From positions 8,106,501 to 8,170,500 of the forward strand of contig JAVTVX010000018.1 of NCBI GenBank assembly GCA_033439265.1: a DNA stretch of 64,000 nt, given 5' to 3'. The position numbers and the translations under genes were made by a program. This document shows, piece by piece, positions 13,701 through 28,700 of the stretch. Numbering within the stretch: the first letter of the stretch is position 1; every line of letters begins with the position of its first letter. This DNA is from Dillenia suffruticosa. Taxonomy: Eukaryota; Streptophyta; Magnoliopsida; Dilleniales; Dilleniaceae. Below the pieces are notes generated by a model. The model saw nothing but the letters and a program-made list of their open reading frames with translations. It searched no databases and was not told the DNA's origin.

Positions 13701-16700
13701 CAGATGGATACAGGACCTTCTGATCCGAGTGTTTTCCGGTTACAACGATGGCACCGTTCTTCTCGCATTTGGGAGGAAGTCGACAAGATGGTTAGCTTAC
13801 TTGCCGTCGACGCGAGGCCGTGCTATGCCGTTGGGAGCACGGTCACATCGACAAGCGAGTGCTTCCTCTTTTGGAGCACTCTGGATTTTTGGGCGTAGCT
13901 CGACTACGCTTCATTTAGTTTGATTGGCATTTGATCACGGCCCTGGTGGAGCGATGGAGGCCGGAGATGCACACTTTTCACCTTCTCCAAGGTGAGATGA
14001 CAATCACCTTCAGGATATTGAAATTCTTTTAGGATTACCGGTGGATAGCCATCCCCTCGTAGTTAGGACGATGGGAGTGCTATGGGGTAATGTATGCGAG
14101 AGATTTTTAAGTGTTAGACCTCCACGGTTTGCGTTTAGAGGTTACACTTTGAGCATGCCATGGTTGTCTAAGTTTTTTTCTGATTTGCCCGCTAGTGTTG
14201 ATGATGTAGCTATTTTACGATGGACGCGGGCTTATGCTTTATTTTTGATAGGGGGTGTACTGTTTTGTGATAAAACATCTTTTGTATATTTACAGTTTTT
14301 ATTATTTTTGAAGGATTTAGAGTTATCAAGTAGATATAGTTGGGGATCTGAGTGTTTGGCATATCTATACAGACAACTGTGTATAGCCACGCACGCAGAG
14401 TCACGTGAGATTGGTGGCGTGCTAGTTTTATTACAGCTTTGGGGGTGAGAGCGGTTTCCTTATATGGCTCCTATTCGATGAGGTTTGCAAATAGATGGGG
14501 ATGGTCCACACTTTGCGGTGGCACGCTGAGTTTGATGTGACTATGTTCCCTGCACACGTCCTTTCCGTGTATAGGGAGGCACTCAATACGCAGACGGTCG
14601 ATCAGGTCATTTGGGTCCCATGAGGATTTATTTTCATCCCTCCTCGACTATTGTCACGCGGGGAGAGATATTTGGCACGTGCGGGTCCCTTTGATTTGTT
14701 TTAGTGTCGTGGAGTGACACTTCACAAATAGGGTGTTACGACAATTTGAAGGCTTACAGTACATTCCGGCTGACTGTGACACCGAGGACAGACTCCATGA
14801 TACGAGCACGCGAGGTATACTAGAGGTTGATTGGTCAATGGAGCATACGGCGTACGTTGATTTTTGGACTCACTGACACGACCATTTAGTTGTACTAGAG
14901 ACTTCCTCGGATCTGCTCTCAATCCTGCCTATTTGGTCCGGTTTCGAACAAGCTCCCAAAGATTCGTCAGTCGTTGGGGAGCTTCTTTGACTTATGTCGT
15001 AAGTTTTCATCTATCTTGTTTTCATTCTCCTTATATGAATTTAATTTGTTATTTACACTAATTTTAACATTATTTCTTATAGTGGGACACTTTGCACGAG
15101 ATACGAGACAGCCCCGATGTCGACGTTCTTGGATTTGCTGATTCAGCCATCTCGGTTCTGGCAGATGATATGGCACGTGTTTTTAGAGGACCCTATAGAG
15201 GTGGCGCGGACGGTGGTGATGCAGACCAAGCACGTGGACGACGACAAGGGAGAGGACGGCGTAGGAGACCTCCACCCTCGTCCTATCATGCGTCACCACC
15301 ACCCTTTTAGTAGTCAGACGACGTTGCAGGACCTTTGACTACCTATGGTGAGTTTTCATCATTCTACACCCCTGTCTTTGATGACTTCCCTCAGATTTTC
15401 ACTCCAGGAACTCCTCATAGGGGAGTTCGTCCCGATAGTTTTATGGATGAGGGACTGACACAGGGTGTGAGATGATGCACCACCGGTGTATCATGTCTCC
15501 CCATTTGTTTTCTCCGACCCCACCAGCAGGATGTAGGCCCCTCCCAGATCACATAGATAAATGATCTGGGATTAGTATCTCGCGATGATTCTATAGGTAG
15601 TAGAGTAACTTTAGGTTTTTGACAGTATACTAGAAGAATACATTGAAATTTATTTTTTGTAATATGTAACTCTTTTTTTCAATTAATAAAATTTCTTTTA
15701 TTTATTTCTTCTATTAATTGTACTTTATTTAGTTTTTTTCGGTTTTTGGGATTTGTTGATGTGTGTTCTGATGTTTGGACTATGTTGTGTATCTGCTTTG
15801 AAGATTGGTTGTGAAAAAAACTTTGGAGTTTGGAGTTTGTAAATTGCATTGTTGTGGTATTTGCACTGTATTGTAAATTGGATTATTGTTAATCGGGTCC
15901 GTATATTAAGTGCAAAATGTAGAGGCATATCGTGAGTTCAACTCTCGACATACCTCTTTTACAATATGTATGTCGAGTCTTGAAGACTCGACATAGGTAA
16001 GTTATTTTTTGATATAATTTTCCGGGTGTGTTGTTTTAAATTTTTTTTTTTAAATGGTGTTAGATCCGTTCAAACCTTTGTAATTTTCAGATTATCTCTA
16101 TTATTGTTTTAAGGAATTGCCTATACTCCTAGTCATTACTATAAAACATGTTTTGATTAATATATTTCTTATTAAATTACTTGTTACTTCTCTGGCTCTC
16201 CATCTACCTCTCCCATACTCTTGACTCTCAGCTCCATCTAAGCTCTTTCTTCCCCTGATTTTCCTCTCTCCTACACCATTAGTTTTTATCTTCTTTAGAT
16301 GTTCCACTAGTTCCTTCTTGTGGTTTCCTCCTCTCTCTGGTTCTTGAATATCCTTCTCTCAAATTTTTCCTCAACCATCCCCTGCTGCTGCTACAGTAGT
16401 ATTTGCTTAATAATCAGAAGAGAGCACCAATACTTAGTCTCTCTTATGATTGCATTATAGCCTACTTAAGTCTCTACTATGATTGCATTACAGCCCACTT
16501 GATTGAAATGGTGGATAATTCTCTGTGTAAATGTTGTTAAATTCATTGGTCCACTTTCATTAGATCAATGTGTAAGCACCTCCTTCATGCTTTCCCCTCT
16601 TTTTGTTCTTCATTTGGTGTGAATAAAATTTTTCTTTTACGATAAAAAGAATGAAAATAGTTATAATTAAGAAAATTTGTTCATACCAAGCCCTACAAAC

Positions 16701-19700
16701 TTTAGTGCTACCTCCTGGGACACAGTTTGTTGTTTTTGCAATTATTGAACGAATTGAAATAAAAACCACTATTTGCCGGTACCAAAGTAACGAGAATCCC
16801 AGGTTTCTAACTTTTCAACAAGCAAACATAATGCCTTTAGAGGAATAATCTGATACCACCACTCGCAATAAGAATTATTAAGAAGAGAAATAGCTGAATG
16901 AAGCGATAGAACAAGGCTTTAATATCCTTGAGTGGTATGTTGAAGATGACTCTGTACAAGTATGGTTTCACAACTGTGAACAGTAAAAAGGCATTTACCA
17001 ATTCCATCCAGGCTATGTCTGATTCATAATAGTCATTGGAAAGAAAAGCCTCGGCTTTAGCATGTAACAACCTTTTTAAGCTACATGAGGCAAGAAGAAA
17101 TAGTTTAGAAACTTAAAGATACAAAATATGACCAATGCAAATTGCCCCAAGAAGGGCCTTTAAAATATTAACCTTGGTGAGCTGGTAAGTTCTCCAGCTT
17201 TATGCAGCAGTTCAGCAGCTTTTGTGAGATACAATTTGTACTCCTCAGAGAAAGGAACCATGTATAGATCATGAGCTAATCTCTCCACATGGTTGTTACT
17301 GCCGAAGTGTTCATCTGAGAAAGAAGCATCCATATCATGTTCGCTTTGTCTTTTAATAACATTGAAAAAGCCTGTAGCTGCTTGCTGCAAATCCTCCTTT
17401 AGACTGCTCTTCCATAATTCAAATTCCTACCAAAGGAGACACCAATTTGGAAGTTTTAATATTTGAACTATACAATTTTTTTTTTTTTTTTTGCCTATTA
17501 TTAGTCTGTAGAACCTGCAGCCCACTCCAGAAAAAGACAGAAAATAACATTTTAAGCAATACGAAGGTATATCAATCATTTTCTTTTTCCAAATGATATA
17601 CCATTTTATCCATATCTGAAGGGTAAAAATTTGCTCCAGCTGGCTTCGAAATAGGAAATGCAGCTCTATATTCAAGACCTGGCCAGCCAGTTACTGGCTT
17701 TGTCGCTTCTGGAAGTAATTTAACTGCTGAATCCGCAGTTGTCAAGAAAGCTTCATTTTCATCAAGGCAGGACCTATTCATTTGATTTAGTTATATGCAG
17801 ACACAAACTGACAATAGATGACCAAAACAAAAGGAAAATAAACAAACAAAAAAAGGTCATGTGGAGCTCAGCACCAAAGATGTGGCTCAAAGATTACGAA
17901 CTAATTAGTATTGAACCCAATGATACTCAAGTCATTGCCAAACCATGCCTTTAAAATTAAATAAGGGAAGAATTAATTCTACACTATTGTGGCTGACCCA
18001 AAACATGGCTACAGAAAAGAAGAAAGCGCAGCAATTGACTAAACTCGAACCATGCCATCACAAGAATCAAGGCATGTGAAACACTCAACCATGTAGATGT
18101 GGTTAACTGATGACAAAATAGTGCTGAAAGGGCCTGCTCAGCAACTCAAGGTGTTTACCATGACTGGTAGAGTCTCAGTGAAAGCATACGGTTGTTATTT
18201 GTTACCAACAGTTTTATTTCAAATCCTACTTCCTGTATATTACATGATGGTGGCATAACTTGAATCCTATCATGCCTTTAAATTTCCAGAATTCCTTTGC
18301 ATGAACAAATTTTAGTGTTAGGGACGATAAAATAGAATAAATCGTTTTTAGAAATAATGGTCCTGGTTTAAACGAAATTTTATTTCAAATGCTCGAATCC
18401 AAAAATAAAAATAAAATTTAAAAATAAAATGCTTTCAGTTGTATAATTATAAACCAAATTAAGCACAGAAACAAATGCCTTACTTTTTTTTGAACATATA
18501 TAATATCTAAAAAAGGTATTTGATTGGTAACGCATCAAGCGATCTATATAATGGGCATGCTGGCCTTTGTTTGACTCGCAGTATCTTCCTATCCTAAGTA
18601 GAATCAGTTATCTGCAATGAAGTTAAGTTGGCCATATTTCTGTTCAATCTTTATGCCTTCTTTTTTTTTTCATTTCTCTTTTATAGTTACCAATATATAT
18701 ATCCTTGGGGACTAATGTCGAGCACCTAAAATTGATACAAACAAATCATCCTGACTTAATAGTCAACTTTTAAAGTTTAATGCATCCAAATCCCAGCTTA
18801 GCTTGCACCTCTCTCAGGCAAGGTCCAAATTTTAATCCTTCATAATTGCACTCACGTGGTTTGCTCAAAAACATAGTTTGACAAGTGTTATGTCTAGTTC
18901 ATACAGTTGACGGCCACTGTGCAGGTGCAATGGGCTTACAACTGACTAAGGTCCCATCATTATCAAAATAAAAGATAAAATAAAATAAAGAAATATCACA
19001 TTAAACAGAATTTCAGGGAATTCGCCTTACCACGGACTCTTATTGATCAAGTAATACAACCATTTTAACTTGTCCAGTTCAGATAAATGAGCATGCCCCT
19101 TCAACCAGTCTTGTAAAGTTGGGTTGCTATTCCAAACCTGAATAAAAAGACTACATTAATTTCATGAAATCAACTTTAATAGGTGTTTTGGTAAACCATG
19201 AATATTATTTTACAGCCTGCAGCAAGTATCTATTTTACAACTCATTAGTAGGAAAACTTCATTTAGTTTTAGCGTAAGCAAGGTAAACATGGTAAAAGAT
19301 GCTGCCATATACATGCAAATCACCATAAGACAAACAATAATCTCTTTCAAGAAACATACAGCATTCAATCTCTTTAAAAAATCCAAGAACCGGCCATTAT
19401 GGCACTTCAAGTAATAAAGGCAAATCAAGGCCAGTGGTAAATATGAAGTTAAATGTTCTGGTTTTTGTCGTAGTTCTAATAATACAGATGAAAACAAATA
19501 GCATGTTATATAACAGACATAGTCAAAATGAAAATGATCAACTCTCAAATAAAGAAGAGTTAATATCGCAATACAATTTGAATTATTGATCACAATCTGG
19601 TGAACAAACAACAACAATCTGATCCTTAAGCCCAATAATTGGGGTCAATATTTGAGAGACAAATATGGAGATGATTAAAAAAATTAATAAATAAAAAATA

Positions 19701-22700
19701 AAAACAATAATAAAATAATAAAAAATAAAAAATATATATATAATATGTTGGTTTAATTTGTGCGAATTTTCTACGCCATTTATTCCTATCCAAGACTCTC
19801 TTCTCGTCCAAATTCTTAACTATCATGTCTTTAAAGATAACTTGCATCCAAATTTTCAACAGTCTACTTTTGCGTTTTACAAAATCTCATATATTTAAGC
19901 TCTCAATTCTCCTAACTGGTGCGTTTTTTGGTCTTCTTTACACATGCACAATTCACCTCAGATGACACTTTTGCATCTTATCTACAATTGAACTAACTCC
20001 CAACTTATTATGAATCTTTTCATTTCTAATTTTATCTCTTTTGATTTTACCACACATCCACCTAAATATACTCATTTTTACTACAATCATTTTTTGTTCT
20101 TATTGTTTAATATCTCAACACTTAATACCATACAATAGTGCAGATCTTACCGCGATTCTATAGATCTTTCCCTTCAAATGCAATGGCATTGTTTGATCGC
20201 AAAGAACTTCAGATACCTTTCTCCATTTCATCCGATCTGCTTGAATTCTATGATTCACATCCCCATCTATATTATTATCATTTTAAATAATAAAACCAAG
20301 ATATCTAAATTATTCACTTCTTGGTACATGTTGTTCATCTAACCAAATCATTTCTTCATCATTCTGATAATTGTCGCTAAATTTATATCTCATATACTCG
20401 GTTTTCGATTTAATCAGTCTAAACCCTCTGGATTCCGTTGTGACCCTTCATAACTCTAATTTAACACTAAGATTGTTTTATGGGATAAGATTGTTTTTCT
20501 TCCCCTGGATTACAAAAAGTTTAATATAACTTTATGGTGTTATAGGTTAGAGAAAAATGCAAGAGTAAAGGAATTAGCCATTCCACATGCTGTATTATGG
20601 GATAAGATTGTTTTTCTTCCCCTCGATGGAGTCTGTTTTTCAAGATCTTTTACTGATTTTGTCTTGAAGTTATTAGAATAGAAAGGGCTTACGCCTTAAT
20701 TTTTGTTGAACTCTTGGTTCCTCCCCCATTTGTCTTTATGGTAGATATCTTATTCCAAAATATTTATTCTCTTCCACCTCACAAGCTTCAACAATAATTT
20801 TTTTTCTCGCCTGCATATAGGCATTGTTTATATGTATACCCACACAAAGCTCTCTCAATCATTACCCCACAATTCAAAGTGAATCCAATTTTGTAGCTCA
20901 ATCTCCAAGTTTATGGTAAATTTGAACAATAATCAAAAAGAACAAAAGAAAGTATTCCTGATACTAGTATTGTGCATATAAGACTCTGGATGGTAAGATA
21001 AAAAGTCCATGACAGTTGGCATATGTCAAGAAAGATGTAGGACAAAGTGATGGTAACCCAGAAATGCTATAGTAAAACTGTCATCTTGGTTTAGCAAATT
21101 AAGATTTAGCTCTTTGACACAACATCGGAACTTCTGAATAACTATCATGGTGTGGAAAAGCATTGTCAGGTTGGCTCAACATGGCCATCAAGTGTTGGTT
21201 TTCTAACAAGCCCCATTAAACATTTAATCACAACACAGTCCATATTCAAGCGTTAGAAATTGGCCATCGGGTTAAGGAACAATGAGTATGCAATGTCTGC
21301 AAAGTATTCTGTTTCTGTGCCAGAAAAGTCATTTATCTGACCTGCAGATAGAAGATATCATCCATAATAGCTGCAGCTTTAACGAGTAGGACAAGGGTAT
21401 CCCTGTCTGCATCAGTGAGCTCCGTCAACTGGAAAAAAGAAATAGTAAATTAAAAAATTAACATAGTTCATTCTTGTCCCAAGGATTAACAAAAAACTAT
21501 ACTGAACTGGAAAAGAACATAGTGAATAGACTATGAAGCACAGATCCTAAATGAAAACAATATTTATATCCAGTAGGTCTCAAATGCAAACTCCTCCCAT
21601 CAATTACGAGTCTGTCCACATGATGGATATTTTGTTGTTTCCCATACATACGCTTCTGAGATGCTCCTCATGATGTAGAATTTAAATGCTTTCTGTTGTT
21701 CATAATGTTAGATTCATGTCTTTTGAGTTAAAGGAGACCCATCTGCTAGTCTTGGAGTTTTAGTCTGTAAACTATGTTCAGGTTCCGAGTATGTGATAAT
21801 ACCAATCACAAGAGATGCATAATGTTATCCAAGAACTTAGAGTTCTCAAAAGGAAACACAAAGTCTTATTTCGATTTAGATAAGATGACCAACACTATAA
21901 TTCAAGAGATGAATATCACCATATTCATTGAGTTGAAAATACTAGTTTTGAAGCATCAAGCGGAGCGGATATTCCAAATTTCAAGCTCCAAAGCCGTAGT
22001 CATGGATCCCTAGGGTAAGGCAAATAACTTGTCTCAATCTTCTCAGCTTCCTTTAAAGATTATTTTTGTAAGTGGTTACAAGTGGTAAAAACTTCCTAAG
22101 AGTAGAATTTCAAATAATTTGATGATCATTATTCTCCAAACCATTACAAGTTTTGAACAGTAGGGATGGTGTAGTGATAATATCCTCATATTATATAAGT
22201 GAAAGTCCTAGAATCCCTAGAGTGGAGGTTTATAGTAGCTTTTCTACCACACTTTGTAGATCTTAGAGCTTTTACCAAGGTTACTGGTGGAGTTGATTTT
22301 AAATTGATGAGCAGAAATTGTTGCTGTTAGTAAATTGGAGATTGGAAAAGCTTGGGGCTATGATTGTGCCATTTTCTTATTTATGTTCTCTACATTGGTT
22401 ATAGAAATAGATTATATTGGAGTTTATGCTTCTAAGGCATCTTGTTCCATTTTACTGATTTTTTTTTGAGAAGAAATTGTCGTGTGATACAAACTATTTT
22501 TCCATCGCAATTTCAACCCAAACAATCTCTTGGGTCTTGTACTAATTCATCATCTCCCTCAGCGTCTTACTTATTTCATGCCGAAGATCCTGACCTTCCA
22601 AACAAACCAACGTCGATCAAATCACCCAAAATGCACTAACCTAGAATTTGAAGTCAAATTAGCATTGATCTCCTTGATTCTAGCCATGGAAAGTGTCAGA

Positions 22701-25700
22701 GGTCTTCATTACTTACCATCCTTTGCTCAATTTTACCAAATCCATGGGATGGTTAGCCAGAGGAACTTTCACCGTAACATTACTTTGTCCAGCGAGACCC
22801 ACCCTTGACCACTTCAATTTATGATCTCAGTTGCGTTTGCCTGACACATTAACCTCCTACATCATGATTCTGTCTCTGATCAACTTATCTCAAAGAATGG
22901 TCCGTCGGAGTTTCCATCATTGTGGATCTTCTCCTTCCTCGACTCTCTGCAATTCTAATCATGTCATGGATGTCTTCAAAAGGACTTTTAGCCCTTCTGC
23001 TTAGTACAATTGCCCTGAATTTCTTGGAATGACCACCCATGACACTAATCACTGGCTGACATATTTTGCCTTTAACTCTTCCACCAACATAACTGGTGAT
23101 CTCCGGAAAAAAACCACCACTATCATTGCGCCTTCTCACCCATATGATATGAAGATCTAAAGATATCAAACAAAGGCATCAACCCCCCTTGTTATTTCCA
23201 ATGAGGCTACATTAAACTCCTTTGATTTAACTCTAGGCAAATAACACATAACACAAAAAGCCTCAATCAAAAGCTGAAAAAATAAATAAAGAAAATTATT
23301 TAAAAAATAGTCATCAGAGTGTAAGATTCCCGCAACTCATCTCTCTGTTCCATGTAGCAGCTCACTCCAAGGAAAATGCAACTCATATCCATTTATAGAT
23401 TAACCGCAAAAATATAGCGTGTATCCATATGGGTAAAGAATTGCAGCAGCTCTTGCAAAATGAGCATGGACTAAAAAAATGGGATCACCCTTATAGTAGA
23501 AAAAGAACTCCAACTCCCTCCCCTTGCTCCAGTTTACTAATGAAAGCCCTGCAGCTCTTCCATCTCTCAAGAAGGATTGAGGCAGGGTGATACACTTCCA
23601 TCTTTTTTAATATTCAGGGTAGTTCAAATTAAGTCTCAACATGGAGGGGTTTCTTTCCCAAGAAAACATTCAAGTTGCAGGGAAAATGACCTTGTGGACG
23701 AGGCTTTCTCATTGATGACAAAATATTATTGCTCTCTCTAAGGTGAGGCAGTTTTTGTATCTAAGATTGGTTTTACGATATTGCCATATGGTCGGGGTTT
23801 CTTTTGAAAGAAAGCAACTTTCCAAGCAAGCAGTTGGATGGAACTTCCCTTGCTAGAATTTGGGGTTGTACCGTGGCTCATTAGCCTTAATTTTAAGGTA
23901 ATCGGGTCTGTTTTTATGATCCAAGTTTAAAGAAAACGGTACATGAGAACTCCATGGTGGAGGGGAAAATAAAACAAAAAGAAAAAAGAAAATTGTGCAC
24001 AAGAAAGAATAGTTGAGGGAGAATAGTTGAGGGAGAAGTGACGATCACTTAGGGACCAACATTATTCCTTTTTAACTTCCAGCTCCACCCTATAATTATT
24101 ATCATTACTAATTTTTCTTTTTTACTTCTCATCTATTTCTCTAACGGTATGCATATATTTATTTTTTGCTTATCAAGAAGTCATAGCTTAGGATTACACG
24201 ATAGGGAATAACCATCCCCATATAATCAGAGAATAAAGTGGAGTCGCTTGAATTTGAACTTACTCCCTAGAAAAAGCTAACTGGGTGCACATTCACCAAG
24301 CTATACCTGCTTGTGCATTTCTTTAACAGTATCTTGATATTGTGTATTTGTGAAAGTGTAAAGGGCTCACCCCATGCACAATGTGCTCCCCGGTTTAGTG
24401 CAGGGGTAGGGGAGCATGGGCATATATGTATACAGCTTTCCTCTGGCATTTTTGCAAAGCTGCTATTTCCATGCCTAGAACCCGTGACTTCGAGGTCACC
24501 AAATGAGCAACTCAACCGTTGCACCAAGATTCGCCCTCGTATTCACAGCAGCTAAAATATTGGAATGCTGCCTTTTTACTAACCCCCTGGGGGTGGGGAG
24601 GGGCGGGGGGGTTTACAAATTGATTATCAGAACAAGATATACAGTTATATGCACTTAGTGATTAAGTTTCAAAAAACATGCATCCAGGAAAAATTTTTCA
24701 CTTCATTTCACTCTTTGGGCAGTGTAGATTTATAATCAGGTTTTGAAGGACAAACATCATAAGGAAAACAAATATACTCTAGTAGTACAGAATATCCATT
24801 ATTTAACTGCCACACACATAATCCTGCGACCACTGTTAAGATAAAGTTCACTACCTCTGGACAAATGGAAATGGGAGCATATCGACATATCTGTTTTTGC
24901 AGAGTGAGACTTCGTGCTTCTGAATTATCTTTGTACCTTCCAGCAATTTTACAGTTAACAACACCAATTAGGAACTGTTAATCAAACAATAATCATACTA
25001 CATTCTTTTAGCCAAATTTGGACATTGCAAGAATCAGATCTAACACTGATATTTGATATGGACTCGACAATGGAGGAAGTGAAATTTTCTGAACCATGTT
25101 TTAAAAAGTTTTGGAAGTGGATGTGTTCAGCAAAACCTTCTTTTTATAGAATTTTGCCCTTTTTCTGGATCCAGAAGATACATCGTGCCATTCCTCAAGC
25201 CATAAAGCTGGAAAACAGAATTCTAATTATACACCAGCGTTTCACATACCTTTTTGCAATTATGTCGAAAAGTTGACCATATTGCCCGTTTACATCATAA
25301 GGGACATAATCTGGATCTTCTTTAGCAAGCAAGCTTCTATATTCGTCATAGGGAATATATTTGACGGCAGAAACTTCTGATTCCTGAAAATTATTGAAAG
25401 CAAGAAAACTCACTAGAGTATCTCTCTAATTTAGCAAGCAACAGTATGAAGTCTCCAATAAAATATGCCTATTAATTCATTAACTTTATTTAAAAAAGAA
25501 AAACTACAACAACAACAACAACAAACTGCGTCTTAATCCTAATATTTGGGATCGGCTATTTGAGAGACAAATTTGGAGATTGCTGCATACAGAATTATAT
25601 ATGAACCAAAGACCAAATTCTCCAGGTAAAGAACTTAATACGTTCATGGTTCTACATACAAACTAATGACAGCAAGTAGGATGATGAATCCCCTATGAAG

Positions 25701-28700
25701 GTATATTTTCGTCAAAAAGTTGCATTGGAAATAAAAACATGAATGTGTTGAAACGCCTTAAATGGCTTTGAATGCTAAAAGAACCTGAATGCATGCAGAA
25801 TATATTACTAAATTCCTATCCAATTAAACTTAAGCGGTCTACAATACCAGAACGAAATTGCTGCAGCAGAATGCAAGTTGTGGTTACAATAGAATGGTCT
25901 CTCCCAAATAAGTGGTATGTAAACTTAAAGCAACCATTTAATTTTCTGTAATCATTTTTCTAGTTGACATGTTTGGAATTGATTTTTTGGGTTGGATCTC
26001 AACGGCCCCCCACACAGCAGGAGGGGGTATTTTATGTGGTTTACCCTATGAAATTTAAATGAATTCTTAATCTTCCCTTCACACCTGACCCTCACACATA
26101 TATTAAGGAATAGTAAATTGAGTTAAATGGGTATGGTAATTTCTTAACTCCAGTCAATCAACTATTGCTCCAAAAAATCAAGTGATGAAGAAATATTTAT
26201 TGTTTCTTGGGTCTAGGGTCTCAAACAAGTGAAGTATGAAGCTTTCATAGAATTTAGTTGTTTATCAGATACAAAGAGCAGGAGATCATGAATTTAAAAC
26301 TTGCTGGGCCCCTTTAACGCCACTTAACATAGCACATGTTTCAGACTCTTTTATAGGTCATCATAGCACATAAAAGTGTAAGAAGGTAAACATAAAAATA
26401 TACCATTCCTTATCAATATCAACTTTTGGAGCTCAAATAGCACAAATTTACAAGACCAAAATCTGCAGGAATGACCAATAACAGGTCTATAATAAGTTCA
26501 TGACGTCCAATAAACTCAACCACTTCCATGATGGCTTTTAACCGGTAAAAGAGTGAACGGCAGCCATTGGCATATGGTCTTGACAAAACAAAGTTATAGA
26601 AAAGATGTCGAGAGAATTCTTTCTTTCTAGTAGCAGTTGCTAGAGGAACTAATTGTTGGGCGGATTGCGGGAAAGGAAAGCAAACCACTGTAGGAAAAAA
26701 AGACTAGTGATGTATCAAAATTGCGACTGCAAATGCATAGTTCAATAATCACAAAATTATGCAACAAAATACTAATTTTAATGAAAAAATTATATAGACA
26801 CATAGAGCAAGAAAGTGATAATTATTAAGGGCCATATAGCCAATGATGACAGCTCCAGCTATGGTAGCGACCCACATAACAGCCCTAAAGGACATCATGG
26901 ATCACTATTTTAATCCACAGTTGAGTTTTGTTCGGTACAACATACATTTTTAGGTAACCGAGACAAATTACAAGCAGCTAGAAGTAGAAATTCTTTTATA
27001 CAAGAAGGTTCCATCAACACAAACTACTCTAGAAAACAAGCCACAATAACACAGCCTCCACATCGGAGGAAAAAGGTCCCTCTAAGAACTACAAAAAAGT
27101 GATGCAGGAAATTCAAATTCCTATCTAATAAAGTATTGCACTTGAATAAGGATTGTTTTATAAGGAAATTTTCAATCTGGAAGAAGAATCTATTCTAGCT
27201 AGTATAAATGCAATAGCACCAATTAGTTTACATGTTGTATTATTTCTCTCTCAATTTAGATTTTTTTTTTTTTTTAATTCTGTGATTTTCTTTAAATCTA
27301 ATTGTTTATTAGTTTTCATACCATATGCATCATTTCTTTAAACCTAATTGCTGATTATTGTACCAATAGATGTTGGGCATATTCTTGTTAGAAGATCCCA
27401 TGATTTGAATCATATGATAAAAGCCTAATACTTACTCCAACATATCATGGATTGAAGATATTTTTAAAGCACTTGAAAGTATGATTTCAGCAGCAGATGC
27501 AGACTCAGGAACGTGTTAGCAGATGTCTTTGGAAACCAATGAAGAGAATAGCAGTTATCTTTGGTATGCCCCGGTCGTTTGCAAGAAGGCAAGAAGTGCA
27601 TTGAGGACGTCCTCATGTCCCACTTGTGGATGATAGCGAGTCTCTTTGGTATGTCCAAGTCATTTGCAATAAGTGCATTGAGGAAGACACAAAGCCATTG
27701 GCAACTAAGAGTTATGTAACCAGCAAAAGTAATGGTATTTGAGAACTAAAATGTTTGAAGCTGAATGTTGTAGATGGGTATCATGAATGCTTTAATGACC
27801 AGGCTGGGAAAACACCTCAATATCCCCTTGAAATCCAACCTACTGAAGAAACATGAAGGGTTAGTGAGGATGCCCCAAAAAGTGACACGGTCAACATGCC
27901 ACTGATTTGGTACTGAGAGCATGTTTACCAAATCTGTCTGCATATAGCATGCCTTCTATGTAATGAGGTGAAATAGAAAGGTCAATGAGTCATTAGAGAA
28001 AAGTTTGGAGCATGAAAAGTAAGAGTTCTTGTGCTTGCTAGCTTTATTAGCTCCAAATAAAGGCAGTTCAGTTCATTGAGGATGCGTGCAAACATTCATA
28101 CCATTGACAAGATTACAGTCAACTTCCTTTTCGTATTCTTAATCGGAAGATATGCTTGATCAACTAGCTAGTTCTGAGGTGTTTTCTGACAATGATTTGA
28201 ACAGCATTCATAATGAAGACACCAAAGACAGCACTTAAGACACCAAATGGACTATTTGCATAGTTGGTGATGCCATTAGGCCTTTCTAATGCACCAAGCA
28301 CATTAATGAGAGTCATGACAGATGTACTCAAGCCTTTCTTAAATCCTATCATCGTTGTGTAGTTTGATGACATTTTGGTCAATACCCGCACAAAGGAAGA
28401 GCATTCAGACAAGTGATAGAAGTTCTTCAAAAGAAACAGCTAATATAAACTTGGAAAATGAAGTTTCTTGCAGTCACAAGTGGTTTTTCTCGAGTTCATT
28501 GGGAGGTTTAAAACCTGTCCGTAAAAGCTCCATACAATTATAGAGTTGCCAGCACTTCAAACCATCAAAGAAGTTTGAAGTTTTCTCGGCTTGGTATTCT
28601 TTTATAAGAGGTTTATTCAGAAATTTAGTTCTATTATGAGTCCTATAGTTGAATAAAAGGGCTCACCCGATGCACAAAGTGCTCCCCGGCTTAGTGTGGG

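Larger units (their letters stand above)
9883..16077 (+). mobile_element. MULE (Mutator-like DNA transposon) carrying transposase and plant-mobile-domain genes
   Basis: A 6.2-kb element with terminal inverted repeats of about 100-130 bp (left from 9883, right to 16077; shared core ACGGATCTAAC). It is flanked by an exact 10-bp direct repeat TTGTAATTTT at 9873-9882 and 16078-16087, as expected of Mutator-type insertion. Inside, on the plus strand, are a decayed MuDR-type transposase (10.9-13.5 kb) followed by a decayed plant mobile domain gene (13.7-15.5 kb). It lies in intron 11 of the NUDT3-like gene, antisense to it. The exact target duplication with a broken transposase suggests insertion by transposase supplied in trans, or decay after insertion. 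Confidence 0.9.

Noticed and set aside
19210..19635. 141-codon minus-strand frame in intron 7
   Set aside because: AT-rich, hydrophobic residues from T-runs; sits between an exon and an RTE tail, with no recognisable domain.
22885..23169. 94-codon minus-strand frame in intron 6
   Set aside because: No motif recognised and no splice or promoter support; kept as plain intron.
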